Origin: Pseudomonadales bacterium
GTDB lineage: Bacteria; Pseudomonadota; Gammaproteobacteria; Pseudomonadales; Azotimanducaceae
Assembly (NCBI GenBank): GCA_028283025.1
Contig: JAPYNO010000124.1
Coordinates: 1 to 37,730 of the forward strand
Reading direction: 5' to 3'
Length of the DNA stretch: 37,730 bases
The position numbers were made by a program, and so were the translations under genes. Below are positions 26,215 to 34,903 of the stretch, piece by piece; the stretch's first letter is position 1; every line of letters begins with the position of its first letter. A model generated the notes under the pieces. That model was given only the letters and a program-made list of their open reading frames with translations, searched no databases and was not told the origin of the DNA.

Positions 26215-27686
26215 TGCCGGGCCTGCGGGATGTGCGCCGAACCCTTGAGCGGCCGAGGCCGAAGATTGCTGTCGAACCAAGCCGGCAATACCCGCTCGCA
26301 GGCCGCGGCAAGAGCAATCAGCGCTTGATCGCAGTAAGGTGCGCCGACGATCTGCATGCCGGTGGGCACGCCGTGCGGACTGAACCCTGTGGGCATCGCC
26401 ATCACCGGACAGCGGCCGATCGCATTGAAGGGATAGGTCAGGAACCAGCCCTTGTTGGCGTCTACTTCCTTGCCGTGAATCAGGCACTGATCTCGGCTGT
26501 AGTCGAAGTCCGCGGCGATCTCCGGGTTCGCTACGGTGGGGCAGATGAAGATGTCCACACGCGCCAGAATTGCTGCCATCTGCTGCCAGATACGCTGAGT
26601 ACATTCGTTCGCCCAGCCGATCCGATCCGGCCCGACATCACGAGTGTGCCGCAGATGCCAGCGCGTATAGTCGCAGAGCGCCTCGCTTTGCTCCGCTGCG
26701 CCGTAGCGTTCCCGCAAGTTTTTCGTGAGCAGTGCGCCCGCGATGAGCCCCTGCTGAACGCGCGCCATTTCGATGACCCAATCGCCAAGCTGCATCGTCA
26801 CTTCGACAACCTCTGCACCCGCATCCTCAAGGTGTCGCAGCGTCTCTAGGGTATTGTCGCGCACGCAAGGTTCAAGTTCGTAGAAACCCAAATCCAGAGA
26901 ATAGCCGACTTTGATACCCGCGAGGCTATCGATGGGCGCAGATTGCGCGTCAGGCGGCAGTTGCGAGGCGACATCGCTCGGGTGCGGACCGGCAACAACC
27001 TCGTACATCAGCGCTAGATCAGCCATATTACGGGCCATCACACCATGGTGGCAGCAGGGATCAAGGTTGTAGGGGAAAATCTCCGGCACCCGCCCGTGAC
27101 TCGCCTTGAACCCCACGATACCGCATTGGCTCGCCGGAATGCGGATCGAACCGCCAAGGTCGGTGCCGTTTGAGAGCGTCGTCATGCCAGCTGCCAGTGC
27201 CGCCGCGCCGCCGCCAGTCGAACCGCCCGGCGTGAACGCCGGCGCCCAGGGGTTGCGAGTCACCCCCCAGAGGCGAGACCAGGTGTAGGCGGCGACCGAA
27301 AACTCAGGGGTGCAGGTGCGTTGATGGATGATCGCCCCGGCCGCCATGAGTCTCTCGGGCACCGGGTCGGTGGATTGTGCGACCGCATCGCGCAATAGCA
27401 GCGAACCGTTGGTGGTCACCTGGCCATCAATGTAGGTTTCGTCCTTAATCGCACAGCTTAAGCCCTCAAGTGCCCGCGCTTGTCCGCGCGCATAGGCTCG
27501 CTCGGCCGCCTTTGCGGCGGCGAGCGCTTGCTCATCGAAGGTGAAGGCGAGCGCGTTGACCTTGTCATTGACCGCCTCGCGCTGGGCAATCTGCGCCCGC
27601 AGCACCTCGACCGGCGACAGCTCGCGATTGCGAAACGCTGTCAACAGATCGCAGGCCGGTGCGTAGCAGAGATCTTCAGGCGTCAT
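26211..27686 (-). CDS. Amidase signature (AS) family amidase
   Basis: 491 residues. The Ser-cisSer-Lys triad is readable: K81 in SCAIKDET, S156 in TPGGSTGGGAAALAAG and nucleophile S180 in DLGGSIRIPA. C-terminal core GFSPHGVPTGMQIVGAPYCD is typical of the family. It hydrolyses a carboxamide; AS family members range from GatA to aryl-acylamidases, but the lack of gatB/gatC nearby and the sequence of the substrate region argue against GatA. It overlaps the MFS gene upstream by 11 bases and the M20 gene downstream by 4, so the three form one operon. Confidence 0.93.
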   Translation of the reverse strand: MTPEDLCYAPACDLLTAFRNRELSPVEVLRAQIAQREAVNDKVNALAFTFDEQALAAAKAAERAYARGQARALEGLSCAIKDETYIDGQVTTNGSLLLRDAVAQSTDPVPERLMAAGAIIHQRTCTPEFSVAAYTWSRLWGVTRNPWAPAFTPGGSTGGGAAALAAGMTTLSNGTDLGGSIRIPASQCGIVGFKASHGRVPEIFPYNLDPCCHHGVMARNMADLALMYEVVAGPHPSDVASQLPPDAQSAPIDSLAGIKVGYSLDLGFYELEPCVRDNTLETLRHLEDAGAEVVEVTMQLGDWVIEMARVQQGLIAGALLTKNLRERYGAAEQSEALCDYTRWHLRHTRDVGPDRIGWANECTQRIWQQMAAILARVDIFICPTVANPEIAADFDYSRDQCLIHGKEVDANKGWFLTYPFNAIGRCPVMAMPTGFSPHGVPTGMQIVGAPYCDQALIALAAACERVLPAWFDSNLRPRPLKGSAHIPQARQ

Positions 27687-28890
27687 TATTTGACCGCCGA
27701 GCTACCAGCACCAGAAGACCGATGCCGATGATGGCGCACACGGCCCCCAGCCAGAGCACGGGCTGATAATTGTTGCCATCCGCGATCCAATAAGCCGCCA
27801 AGGGCGGGCCGATGATCTCGCCAATCTTGAACGCGGGTGAACTCAGCACGATGAAGCGCCCCGAGGCATCGACCGCATTGAAGGTCGCCATCAGCGGCGG
27901 CAGCACGAAACTCCAGAAGAACTGGAACACAATCGTGGTCGCGATGTACAGGACGAGCGCATTGTCGGACGTCATTGCACCGAGGCCAAGGAAGGTCAAG
28001 AGCATGACGATAAGGGCGAGCAGCATTGCGAAGGTGCGGCCTGTATAACGACTCACGGCGGGCGCAATGATAGAACCGAGAATGCTGATGAGGTAGCCCC
28101 AGCCGATGATTTCCGACACCTTCATGGATTCTAGTCCCGCCGCGACACCCATGCGCTCCATGTAGCCCCAGACAGCAGAGATGGCGATGTAGAGAATCAC
28201 TGTGCCGAGAAACGCCGCTGCCGCGGGCACGCCGATGTCAGCAAGCCGCAGAGTGACTGCGTTCCGCACCGGTGCGCCGTGGCGCGGGAACAGCCACGCG
28301 CTCAGCAGGAACGCCAGCAGCAGCCAAGCATTGAGATACCAGAAGAATGCATTGAGTCCGTGCGCGTCTATCAGACCGGGCAGCACCTCAAAGCCTATGA
28401 AGCCAAAGGCGACCTGTGCGCTCACTGCTAGGCCGAATGACCAATCGGGATTGCGCGCGTCGCCGAGCGCGGCGAGCGAGACGGCGTAGGCCGCCCCGCA
28501 GCCGAGGCCGGCTAGTACGCGCGAGATATAGAGCAGGGTAAAATCATCGCGCACAAAGGTGCTAGCGAAGTTGGCGACGAGAAAGACGCCCAAGCCTAGC
28601 AACACCATGACGCGCCACGACAGGCGGCGCACCCAGACAACGGCACTGGTGCTGGTGATGAAGATGCCGACCATGTCCGCCGATGCCAGAAACCCGACCT
28701 GCTGAATACTAAAAGCCAGCGTCTCGGTCATGGTGCCAATCCAAAGCGGCAGCAGTATCAACACCGAGGCGCCCATCACGACAACCAATAGGATCGCGGC
28801 CATGGCCGGCGGCTGCTTGGCGTCGGCGAGCGCCGACATGAATGCCGATCTTGCCGAAGTGATCATAGAGTGCCCATCGTTCTCGCGCAT
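27676..28890 (-). CDS. MFS transporter
   Basis: About 404 residues with 12 predicted hydrophobic helices. The central basic loop between the two halves (after helix 6, LFPRHGAPVRN) and the helix-2/3 loop VVWVRRLSWRV fit the major facilitator pattern, although the classical GxxxDRxGRR motif is degraded. Substrate unknown; the operon with amidase and amidohydrolase suggests an amide or acyl-amino-acid. ATG at 28890 used; TTG at 28893 or ATG at 28866 are alternatives, the last being closer to the first helix. Confidence 0.85.
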   Translation of the reverse strand: MRENDGHSMITSARSAFMSALADAKQPPAMAAILLVVVMGASVLILLPLWIGTMTETLAFSIQQVGFLASADMVGIFITSTSAVVWVRRLSWRVMVLLGLGVFLVANFASTFVRDDFTLLYISRVLAGLGCGAAYAVSLAALGDARNPDWSFGLAVSAQVAFGFIGFEVLPGLIDAHGLNAFFWYLNAWLLLAFLLSAWLFPRHGAPVRNAVTLRLADIGVPAAAAFLGTVILYIAISAVWGYMERMGVAAGLESMKVSEIIGWGYLISILGSIIAPAVSRYTGRTFAMLLALIVMLLTFLGLGAMTSDNALVLYIATTIVFQFFWSFVLPPLMATFNAVDASGRFIVLSSPAFKIGEIIGPPLAAYWIADGNNYQPVLWLGAVCAIIGIGLLVLVARRSNNDA

Positions 28891-28946
28891 CAAAGTTTGA
28901 AGTTCATAGTCGAAATGATACGCGAGGAAGTTTCTGCGAAAAGCTT

Positions 28947-28966
28947 AGGGCCTGTTCACAGGCCCT
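28947..28966 (-). terminator. Probable rho-independent terminator at the end of comF
   Basis: An 8-base perfect inverted repeat, AGGGCCTG and CAGGCCCT, with a 4-base loop. Read on the minus strand it is followed by AAGCTTTTCGC, a short T run. The comF stop codon lies in the loop. The stem is GC-rich, but the T-tract is weak. Confidence 0.6.
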
Positions 28967-29630
28967 CATTCGATGGCGTTCTCGCACACACCCAAATGGT
29001 CACTCGCTGCGCGCCCGCCTTCTTGAGTGTGTTGCTAGCGGCACGGACGGTGGCGCCTGTGGTGAGGACATCATCGATAAGCGCCACTGACTTGCCTGAG
29101 AGATCTCTGCGCACGGTAAACGCGCCGCCCAAGTTCTTGAGTCGTGCGCTGCGCGAGAGTTCGGATTGCGGGCGCGTGTGGCGCTTGCGTTTGAGCGTGC
29201 GCAGATCAACCGGGATGCCGAGTGACTTGCTCACATAGCGGGCGATGAGCGCCGACTGGTTGTAGCCGCGCTTCGCCATGCGTCGCCACGAGAGGGGAAC
29301 GGGTATGAGCAGGTCGGGCTTCGGTTGTTGTGCGCCGAACTGCATCGCGCATAGTTCGGAGACCAAGGCAAGGCTCGCAAATCCAGCGCGGAACTTTGCG
29401 CGTGACAGCAGCTTTGCAATATCGTCTTCATACAGGAACGGTGAGCAGACGCCGTCGGGGAACGGGGCATTCATCTGGCATTCAACACATCGGCGCGCAA
29501 CAGGCGATGCCTGCGGCAAGGCGCATAGCGGACAGGCATTGAGGTTCCAAGGCAGTGCGTACTCGCACGGCTCGCATAAGTCCATCGCTCGCTGCGATGG
29601 CAAGCCGCACAGCAGACAGCGCCCGGGCAA
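28956..29630 (-). CDS. comF: ComF family protein (amidophosphoribosyltransferase-like)
   Basis: Zinc-ribbon-like N-terminus with Cys pairs (CLLCG, CEPC, CPLC, CVEC) followed by a PRTase-type domain: LLIPVPLSWRRMAKRGYNQS and the PRPP-binding loop VALIDDVLTTGAT. In naturally transformable bacteria ComF helps DNA processing during uptake; in others its role is unclear. The frame is open up to 29891. Possible starts in frame are ATG 29741, which overlaps the start of the divergent TonB receptor gene, and TTG 29630 (used here), just before the LPGRCLLCG block. An ATG at 29698 lies in another frame. The start is thus uncertain, the core is not. A terminator covers its stop. Confidence 0.85.
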   Translation of the reverse strand: MPGRCLLCGLPSQRAMDLCEPCEYALPWNLNACPLCALPQASPVARRCVECQMNAPFPDGVCSPFLYEDDIAKLLSRAKFRAGFASLALVSELCAMQFGAQQPKPDLLIPVPLSWRRMAKRGYNQSALIARYVSKSLGIPVDLRTLKRKRHTRPQSELSRSARLKNLGGAFTVRRDLSGKSVALIDDVLTTGATVRAASNTLKKAGAQRVTIWVCARTPSNEGL

Positions 29631-29745
29631 CAGTCCGAACTTCCATAGAGTGCCAAACGGTAGGAATGTTGTGGACTTTGGGTTAAGATGCGCGCCATGT
29701 CGATTCGCTAGGACGGTAGTCTTCTCAACAATGGGGAACATCACA

Positions 29746-32352
29746 ATGGGGAAAATCCTGAATTTCGCTATGCCTGTGCGGACTATGATTCGCGCAACCT
29801 TCATTTTCGCCTTATCTGCGACTCTTTTGCCAGTAGGCAGCCCATCGGCCGAGGCCGAAGAAGGCGCAAACCCGATGATCGAAGAAGTCATCGTCGTTGG
29901 TTCGCGGCGTAGAGACCGTTCGGCGGCCGATTCGCCAGTGCCCGTTGATGTGGTGGGCGGTGATGAGATCGGCGCTCAGGGCGATTCAAACATGGATACG
30001 CTCATTGCCAGCCTCGTGCCTTCCTACAACGTGAGTCAGGAGCCGATTAGCGATGCTGCCACCTTTATCCGACCCGCCACACTTCGCGGGCTTGCGCCGG
30101 ACGCCACTTTGGTGCTGGTCAATGGCAAGCGGCGGCATCGGGCAGCGGTGATCGCGCTCTTGGGTGCTGGCATTTCCGGTGGCTCGCAGGGGCCGGATAT
30201 CTCTGTCATCCCGGCGATTGCCTTGGATCGGCTCGAAGTGCTGCGCGACGGCGCTTCGGCGCAGTATGGCTCTGATGCCATTGCAGGAATCATGAATTTT
30301 GTCCTCAAGGAGGATAGCTCCGGCAGCGCATTTGATGTCAAGTACGGCACCCACTATGAGGGCGATGGTGATGCCATGACCCTGTCGGCCAATGTGGGCC
30401 TGCCACTCACAGATGCTGGTTTCGCCAACTTGAGCTTCGAATGGAAGGAGTCTGACCCGACCAGCCGCAGCGAGCAGCGAGGCGATGCCCAGGTCTTGAT
30501 CGACGCTGGCAACACAAATGTTCGCCAGCCAGTACAGGTTTGGGGCGCGCCCGAATTCTCGGACGACTTCAAGCTGTTTGGCAACTTCGGCCTTGATCTA
30601 GGCAATGGCATGGAGGCCTATGCCTTTGGCAACTGGGCTGAGCGTCAAGTGGAAGGTGGCTTCTATTATCGAAATCCGCATACTCGTGGTGGGGTTTTTG
30701 CCGGGCCTCAAATAGATGCCAATGGTATGGTTGTGGAGGAGGGTGGTACGCCCACAGTCAAGGTCGCAGATCTGTCAGGCGATATGTCAGGCAATTGCCC
30801 AGTCGTTCGCATTGTGAATAATGTCGCAGATGCTGGTGGCTTGGCTGCTGTTCAGGCCAATCCCGATTGCTACACGCTCTACGAGAAGTTTCCCGGTGGG
30901 TTCACGCCCCAGTTCGGCGGATTCGTGGATGATCTCGCGCTTGCTGGCGGGGTGCGCGGCCAGATGGGTGAGTGGTACTTTGATTTGAGCGCAGTCGCTG
31001 GCAGAAGCCACGCCGAATTCTACATTTACAACACCATCAACCCGCAGCTTCTTGGGTTGCGCAACGACATCCCCATTCACTATGACGCTGGCGCCTACAC
31101 GGAAACTGACCGCACGGTGAACTTCGATATTTCGCGCCCTGTGACGATAGGTGGATTTTGGTCGCCACTCAATGTCGCGCTCGGCGCCGAATATCGGGAT
31201 GAAACATTTGAGATCACCAATGGCGAGCCGAATTCCTTTTACATCGATCGAGCAAATGGACTTGACCAACAAGGGTTTGGTATTGGCTCGAATGGCTTCC
31301 CGGGATTCCAACCTGGGGATGCCGGTGAGAACAAGTCCAGTTCAGTGGCGGCCTATGTGGATCTTGAGGCGAACGTGACGCAAGACCTGCTCGTCGGTGC
31401 GGCGCTTCGCTATGAAGACTACGAGGAGTTTGGCAACACGCTCGATGGCAAGCTCGCGGCGAGAATGCAATTAACCGATACCCTCGCGGTGCGAGGGGCA
31501 GTGAGCACAGGGTTTCGTGTGCCGACCGCCGGGCAGGCGAACCTACGCAACGTGACCACCGAATTCCAAAACGGCATGCTAGCCGACATTGCCTCCCTGC
31601 CACCGACCAATCCTGTCGCCGTGCAAAAGGGCGCTCAGGCGCTCACGCCTGAGGAGTCCACGAACATCACGCTAGGCGCCGTATTCGAGCTCGGCCCGGC
31701 GAACGTCACCATCGACTACTACAACATCGAAATTGAAGATCGCATCGCCTTTACCAGCCGCTTCGAGTTGACCGATGCGGATAAAACTGCACTCTTGGCT
31801 GCGGGTGTGAGCGATGCAAGCAGCTTCTCTTCGGTGCGATTCTTCTCCAATCAGCAGACCGTTGAAACGCAAGGGATCGACTTGGTTGTCACACTGCCGT
31901 TTGATCTTTGGGGGGGCTCATCAAACTTGACGGCGGTCGCCAACTGGTCTGATATAGAGCTCACAAAGTTCGATCCTGAATTCACGGCTGACAATCGCCG
32001 CCTGCAAATCGAAGAAGGGCGTCCGGACTCGCGTTTTGTGTTGACTTGGACGCATGACCAAGGGCCTTGGAGCTTCATGGCGCGTGGACGTTTCTATGGC
32101 GAATACTATGATGCGCCAACCAATGACGGCTCGGTGTCCTTCTACCCCGACTCGGCGTTCCTCGTGGATGTCGAGGGTTCCTATGCGGTCACTCAAGATG
32201 TCACAGTGACGCTCGGTGCGCAGAACGTGTTCGATGAGTATCCATCAAAGAACCCCAAGGGAGAAGTGGCTGGATTGGTTTACCCCGAAGGGTCGCCCTT
32301 CGGCTTCAACGGCGGCTTCTACTATCTGCGCGCGCGCCTGAGCATGGACTAA
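29746..32352 (+). CDS. TonB-dependent outer-membrane receptor 2
   Basis: 868 residues from the chosen ATG, which has GGGGAA about 6 bases upstream; the ATG at 29731 has no such site. Signal peptide MGKILNFAMPVRTMIRATFI... runs to about SPSAEAEE, followed by a TonB-box-like EEVIVVGSRRRDRSA. The plug has PVPVDVVGGDEI, LRGLAPDATLVLVNGKRR and LDRLEVLRDGASAQYGSDAIAGIMNF, a pattern common in TonB receptors for siderophores and other complexes. The barrel ends with FNGGFYYLRARLSMD. Ligand not determined. Its stop TAA is interlocked with the TAG of the convergent MBL-fold gene. Confidence 0.93.
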   Translation: MGKILNFAMPVRTMIRATFIFALSATLLPVGSPSAEAEEGANPMIEEVIVVGSRRRDRSAADSPVPVDVVGGDEIGAQGDSNMDTLIASLVPSYNVSQEPISDAATFIRPATLRGLAPDATLVLVNGKRRHRAAVIALLGAGISGGSQGPDISVIPAIALDRLEVLRDGASAQYGSDAIAGIMNFVLKEDSSGSAFDVKYGTHYEGDGDAMTLSANVGLPLTDAGFANLSFEWKESDPTSRSEQRGDAQVLIDAGNTNVRQPVQVWGAPEFSDDFKLFGNFGLDLGNGMEAYAFGNWAERQVEGGFYYRNPHTRGGVFAGPQIDANGMVVEEGGTPTVKVADLSGDMSGNCPVVRIVNNVADAGGLAAVQANPDCYTLYEKFPGGFTPQFGGFVDDLALAGGVRGQMGEWYFDLSAVAGRSHAEFYIYNTINPQLLGLRNDIPIHYDAGAYTETDRTVNFDISRPVTIGGFWSPLNVALGAEYRDETFEITNGEPNSFYIDRANGLDQQGFGIGSNGFPGFQPGDAGENKSSSVAAYVDLEANVTQDLLVGAALRYEDYEEFGNTLDGKLAARMQLTDTLAVRGAVSTGFRVPTAGQANLRNVTTEFQNGMLADIASLPPTNPVAVQKGAQALTPEESTNITLGAVFELGPANVTIDYYNIEIEDRIAFTSRFELTDADKTALLAAGVSDASSFSSVRFFSNQQTVETQGIDLVVTLPFDLWGGSSNLTAVANWSDIELTKFDPEFTADNRRLQIEEGRPDSRFVLTWTHDQGPWSFMARGRFYGEYYDAPTNDGSVSFYPDSAFLVDVEGSYAVTQDVTVTLGAQNVFDEYPSKNPKGEVAGLVYPEGSPFGFNGGFYYLRARLSMD

Positions 32353-33029
32353 ACGCCTATGAGCGAGCGCCACATATCGATCTCCTGAATGCGCAAGTAG
32401 GGGTTCTGCGACTTGGTAAAGCCGAGCGTTGCGCTTGGCTGCGACGAATAGTGGTGACCTGGCAGCAGCAGCGTCTCATCGGGAAGTTCTGACAGGCGGC
32501 GCAGGCTTTTGAACATATCGTCCGCATTCGACCCTGGTAGGTCGACGCGGCCGCAGCCATGTATAAAGAGGGTATCGCCAGCCACCAGCGTGTGCTTGAT
32601 CCGAAAACACTGCGAACCCGGCGTGTGGCCGGGGGTGTGCAGGAACTCGACCTCAATATCGCCGACATCGAGCGTATCGCCGCTGTCAACGCGCCGCATG
32701 TCGTTCTCGGAAATACCCGTGACCTTCTTGAGGCCATCCGCTTCGAGGCGATGGCAATAGACATGACACGGACGCTCGGCGAGCAGTTCAGCGACGCCTT
32801 CAATCTGATGTGACGCGAAGCTGCCGCCGCAATGGTCGGGATGGTAGTGCGTGACGAGTGCGCCTTGTAGGTTGAGCTCCAATTCATCAACCCGTTCAAG
32901 CAGTTTTGAGACGTTCCAGGCAGGATCCACGAGCACTGCATCACCAGTCGGTCGCCAGCCGACGAGATAGGCAAAGTTTTGCATGGGGCCGACGGCAATC
33001 TGCTCAATAATAAAATCCTCTTGGGACAT
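32349..33029 (-). CDS. MBL-fold metallo-hydrolase, glyoxalase II-like
   Basis: 226 residues. Zinc-site motif THYHPDHCGG (H61, H63, D65, H66), then HTPGHTPGS (H135), GDTLF (D152) and LLPGHHYS. This fits the glyoxalase II/persulfide dioxygenase/MBL hydrolase group; too short for the full GloB C-terminal helical domain. The ATG at 33029 has a strong AAGGAG site 5 bases upstream, and the longer frame to 33092 lacks one. Acts on a thioester or related substrate in the cytoplasm (inference). Confidence 0.88.
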   Translation of the reverse strand: MSQEDFIIEQIAVGPMQNFAYLVGWRPTGDAVLVDPAWNVSKLLERVDELELNLQGALVTHYHPDHCGGSFASHQIEGVAELLAERPCHVYCHRLEADGLKKVTGISENDMRRVDSGDTLDVGDIEVEFLHTPGHTPGSQCFRIKHTLVAGDTLFIHGCGRVDLPGSNADDMFKSLRRLSELPDETLLLPGHHYSSQPSATLGFTKSQNPYLRIQEIDMWRSLIGV

Positions 33030-33034
33030 GTGTG

Positions 33035-33040
33035 CTCCTT
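33035..33040 (-). promoter_or_regulatory. Shine-Dalgarno site that sets the start of the MBL-fold gene
   Basis: AAGGAG on the minus strand, 5 bases before the ATG at 33029; the strongest ribosome-binding site seen in this half of the window and the reason for rejecting the longer frame. Confidence 0.75.
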
Positions 33041-33055
33041 GAATGCCACTGTGCC

Positions 33056-33061
33056 TATAAT
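33056..33061 (+). promoter_or_regulatory. Candidate -10 element for ogt
   Basis: TATAAT lies 29 bases before the ogt ATG (33091) in the divergent gap. I see no good -35 element at the usual spacing, so the promoter is weak or activator-dependent, if real. Confidence 0.35.
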
Positions 33062-33090
33062 CCCACAATTGATCAAAAGGACGGAAACCC

Positions 33091-33561
33091 ATGTATTACG
33101 CACAAATGGAGTCGCCCGTTGGCACCTTGACGCTCGCTGGCGAAACAGCGAACTGTGTTGATTCGATCTCCTTTGGCGATGGCGACATGCCTCGTGAAGC
33201 AAAGCCCGATGCTGATCGCTTTGCCGAGGCGCGCGCGCAGCTCACAGAGTATTTTCAAGGACAGCGCGAGCGCTTCGACTTCCCGATGCGTCTCACCGGT
33301 AATGGATTTCGTCGCCAAGTGCTTGAGCAGTTGTGCCATGTGCCTTTTGGCAAGACTGTATCCTACGGCGAACTCGCCGCAGCCGTCGGCAACGAGCGAG
33401 CAGCGCGCGCGGTTGGTGGAGCGGTTGGCAGCAATCCGCTTGCCATCGTTGTGCCGTGTCACCGGGTGCTCGCCGCGGGCGGCGGCATTGGCGGCTTTGG
33501 CGGCGGGCTTGAGGCGAAGCGGAAGCTGCTGGCGATCGAAGGCGTGACGCCCAAGGGTTAA
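33091..33561 (+). CDS. ogt: Methylated-DNA--protein-cysteine S-methyltransferase
   Basis: 156 residues. Removes methyl groups from O6-methylguanine onto its own cysteine. Active site VPCHRVL (C123, H124, R125), the DNA-binding helix-turn-helix region FGKTVSYGELAAAVG and ARAVGGAVGSNPL, all typical. Length matches Ogt-type rather than Ada fusions. AAGGAC precedes the ATG. The TAA is interlocked with the stop of the convergent aroA (33558-33561). Confidence 0.94.
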   Translation: MYYAQMESPVGTLTLAGETANCVDSISFGDGDMPREAKPDADRFAEARAQLTEYFQGQRERFDFPMRLTGNGFRRQVLEQLCHVPFGKTVSYGELAAAVGNERAARAVGGAVGSNPLAIVVPCHRVLAAGGGIGGFGGGLEAKRKLLAIEGVTPKG

Positions 33562-34886
33562 GTGCTCACCAAGCGCCCGAATACATCAAAGTATTGCGGG
33601 AAGGTCTTTTCCACGACTTGTGGGTTTTCGATCTCGACCGGCGCACCGAACGACGCCAGCGAAAAGCACATCGCCATTCGATGGTCGCCGTAGGTCTTGA
33701 TGCGCGCCGGACGAAGTTGCTTGGGCGGCGTGATGTCGATGCTGTCATCGGTGGTCGTGATCTCAGCACCGAGTTTTGAAAGCTCGCAGCGCATGGCCTC
33801 AAGGCGATCAGTCTCTTTGATGCGCCATGTGCTGATGCCGCGAATGCGCGTGCTGCCAGAAGCAAAGAGCGAGGCAACGGCGAGAGTCATGGCGGCGTCG
33901 GGCATGTGATTGAGGTCGAGATCAACGCCCTTGAGCGATGCGCGCGAAATGACTGTGCCTCGTTCGTTCGTGTCAATTTGCGCGCCCATGGCGCGCAGCG
34001 CATCAGCGAATGCCGCGTCGCCTTGGACGCTGTTCGCAGGCAGATTGACAATGCGCAGCGAAGCGCCCGCGATGGCGCCGGCAGCGAGGAAATAGCTCGC
34101 GCTTGATGCATCGGCTTCGATTTCGTACTTGCCGGGAGACAGGTAGCGGCTTGGTTGCAGGGCGTAGTGGCGGTAACCGTCCCGATCAACTTCGACTCCA
34201 AAATCCGCCATCATGCGGATGGTCATGTCGATGTAGGGCTTCGAGACTTGTTCTCCCGGCACTTCTATCTGCACTTGTTCTTTGGCAAGCGGTGCGGCAA
34301 TCAAGAGGGATGTCAAGAACTGGCTGCTTAGCGTTCCCGGCAGGACGGCGACGCCGCCTTCAAGGCCGCTGCCCGTCACTTTGACGGGTGGATAGCCTTC
34401 AGATTCAAGATAGGTGATGCTCGCGCCGAGTGCCGTCAGGGCATCCACCAAGGGCGCGATGGGGCGTTCACTCATGCGCTTCGACCCCTCCAAAACATAT
34501 TCTCCTTGACCAAGGCAGAGGGCTGCGGTCAGCGGGCGATAGGCGGTGCCAGCGAGCCCGAGATACAGAGTCTTGGCAGCTCCCGCCGCGCCAAGCGCAC
34601 CGCCACATCCGCGCACCAAGAGCGAGTCTCCGGCAACCTCAAGCTGTACATCGAGGGCTGTCAACGCATCCCGCATGAGCGTTGTGTCTTCGCTGTTGAG
34701 CGCGCCGTACAGGCGCGTATCGCCTTCGGCCAAGGCGGCGAGCAACAAGGCTCTATTCGTCAGGCTCTTTGAGCCGGGAATCCGCACCTCGCCGGAAATG
34801 CCTGCGTGCTGTGGTAGTTGCAGGGATACTTCGGGCAGTGCTGAAACGTTCAGGGTGGAGACGACTCGAGCCGAGATTCTATGCAA
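33558..34886 (-). CDS. aroA: 3-phosphoshikimate 1-carboxyvinyltransferase (EPSP synthase)
   Basis: Transfers enolpyruvate from PEP to shikimate-3-phosphate in aromatic amino-acid synthesis. Up to 442 residues. Motifs: PGSKSLTNRALLLAAL, SSQFLTSLL, DASSASYFLAAGAI, LNHMPDAAMTLAVASLFA, WRIKETDRLEAM and YGDHRMAMCFSLA, all as in the enterobacterial (class I) enzyme. The PEP/inhibitor region reads GLAGTAYRPLTAALC where the usual form is GNAGTAMRPL, so Asn is replaced by Leu and Met by Tyr, while Gly, Thr and Pro are kept. The start is a TTG at 34886, with no in-frame ATG before the first core motif. It lies 17 bases after greB on the same strand, not in the common serC-pheA-aroA context. Confidence 0.95.
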   Translation of the reverse strand: MHRISARVVSTLNVSALPEVSLQLPQHAGISGEVRIPGSKSLTNRALLLAALAEGDTRLYGALNSEDTTLMRDALTALDVQLEVAGDSLLVRGCGGALGAAGAAKTLYLGLAGTAYRPLTAALCLGQGEYVLEGSKRMSERPIAPLVDALTALGASITYLESEGYPPVKVTGSGLEGGVAVLPGTLSSQFLTSLLIAAPLAKEQVQIEVPGEQVSKPYIDMTIRMMADFGVEVDRDGYRHYALQPSRYLSPGKYEIEADASSASYFLAAGAIAGASLRIVNLPANSVQGDAAFADALRAMGAQIDTNERGTVISRASLKGVDLDLNHMPDAAMTLAVASLFASGSTRIRGISTWRIKETDRLEAMRCELSKLGAEITTTDDSIDITPPKQLRPARIKTYGDHRMAMCFSLASFGAPVEIENPQVVEKTFPQYFDVFGRLVST

Positions 34887-34903
34887 TGCGCAATGATAGA
34901 GGA

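Noticed and set aside
26215..26604. N-terminal extension of the M20 hydrolase
   Set aside because: Overlaps the amidase gene in another frame with low-complexity Arg/Ser/Gly composition.
26211..27686. GatA subunit of aspartyl/glutamyl-tRNA amidotransferase
   Set aside because: Same AS family, but no gatB or gatC nearby and the gene is in a transporter-hydrolase operon.
29471..29698. Alternative N-terminus of ComF from ATG 29698
   Set aside because: It is in a different frame from the Cys-rich and PRTase core; joining would need a frameshift for which there is no other support.
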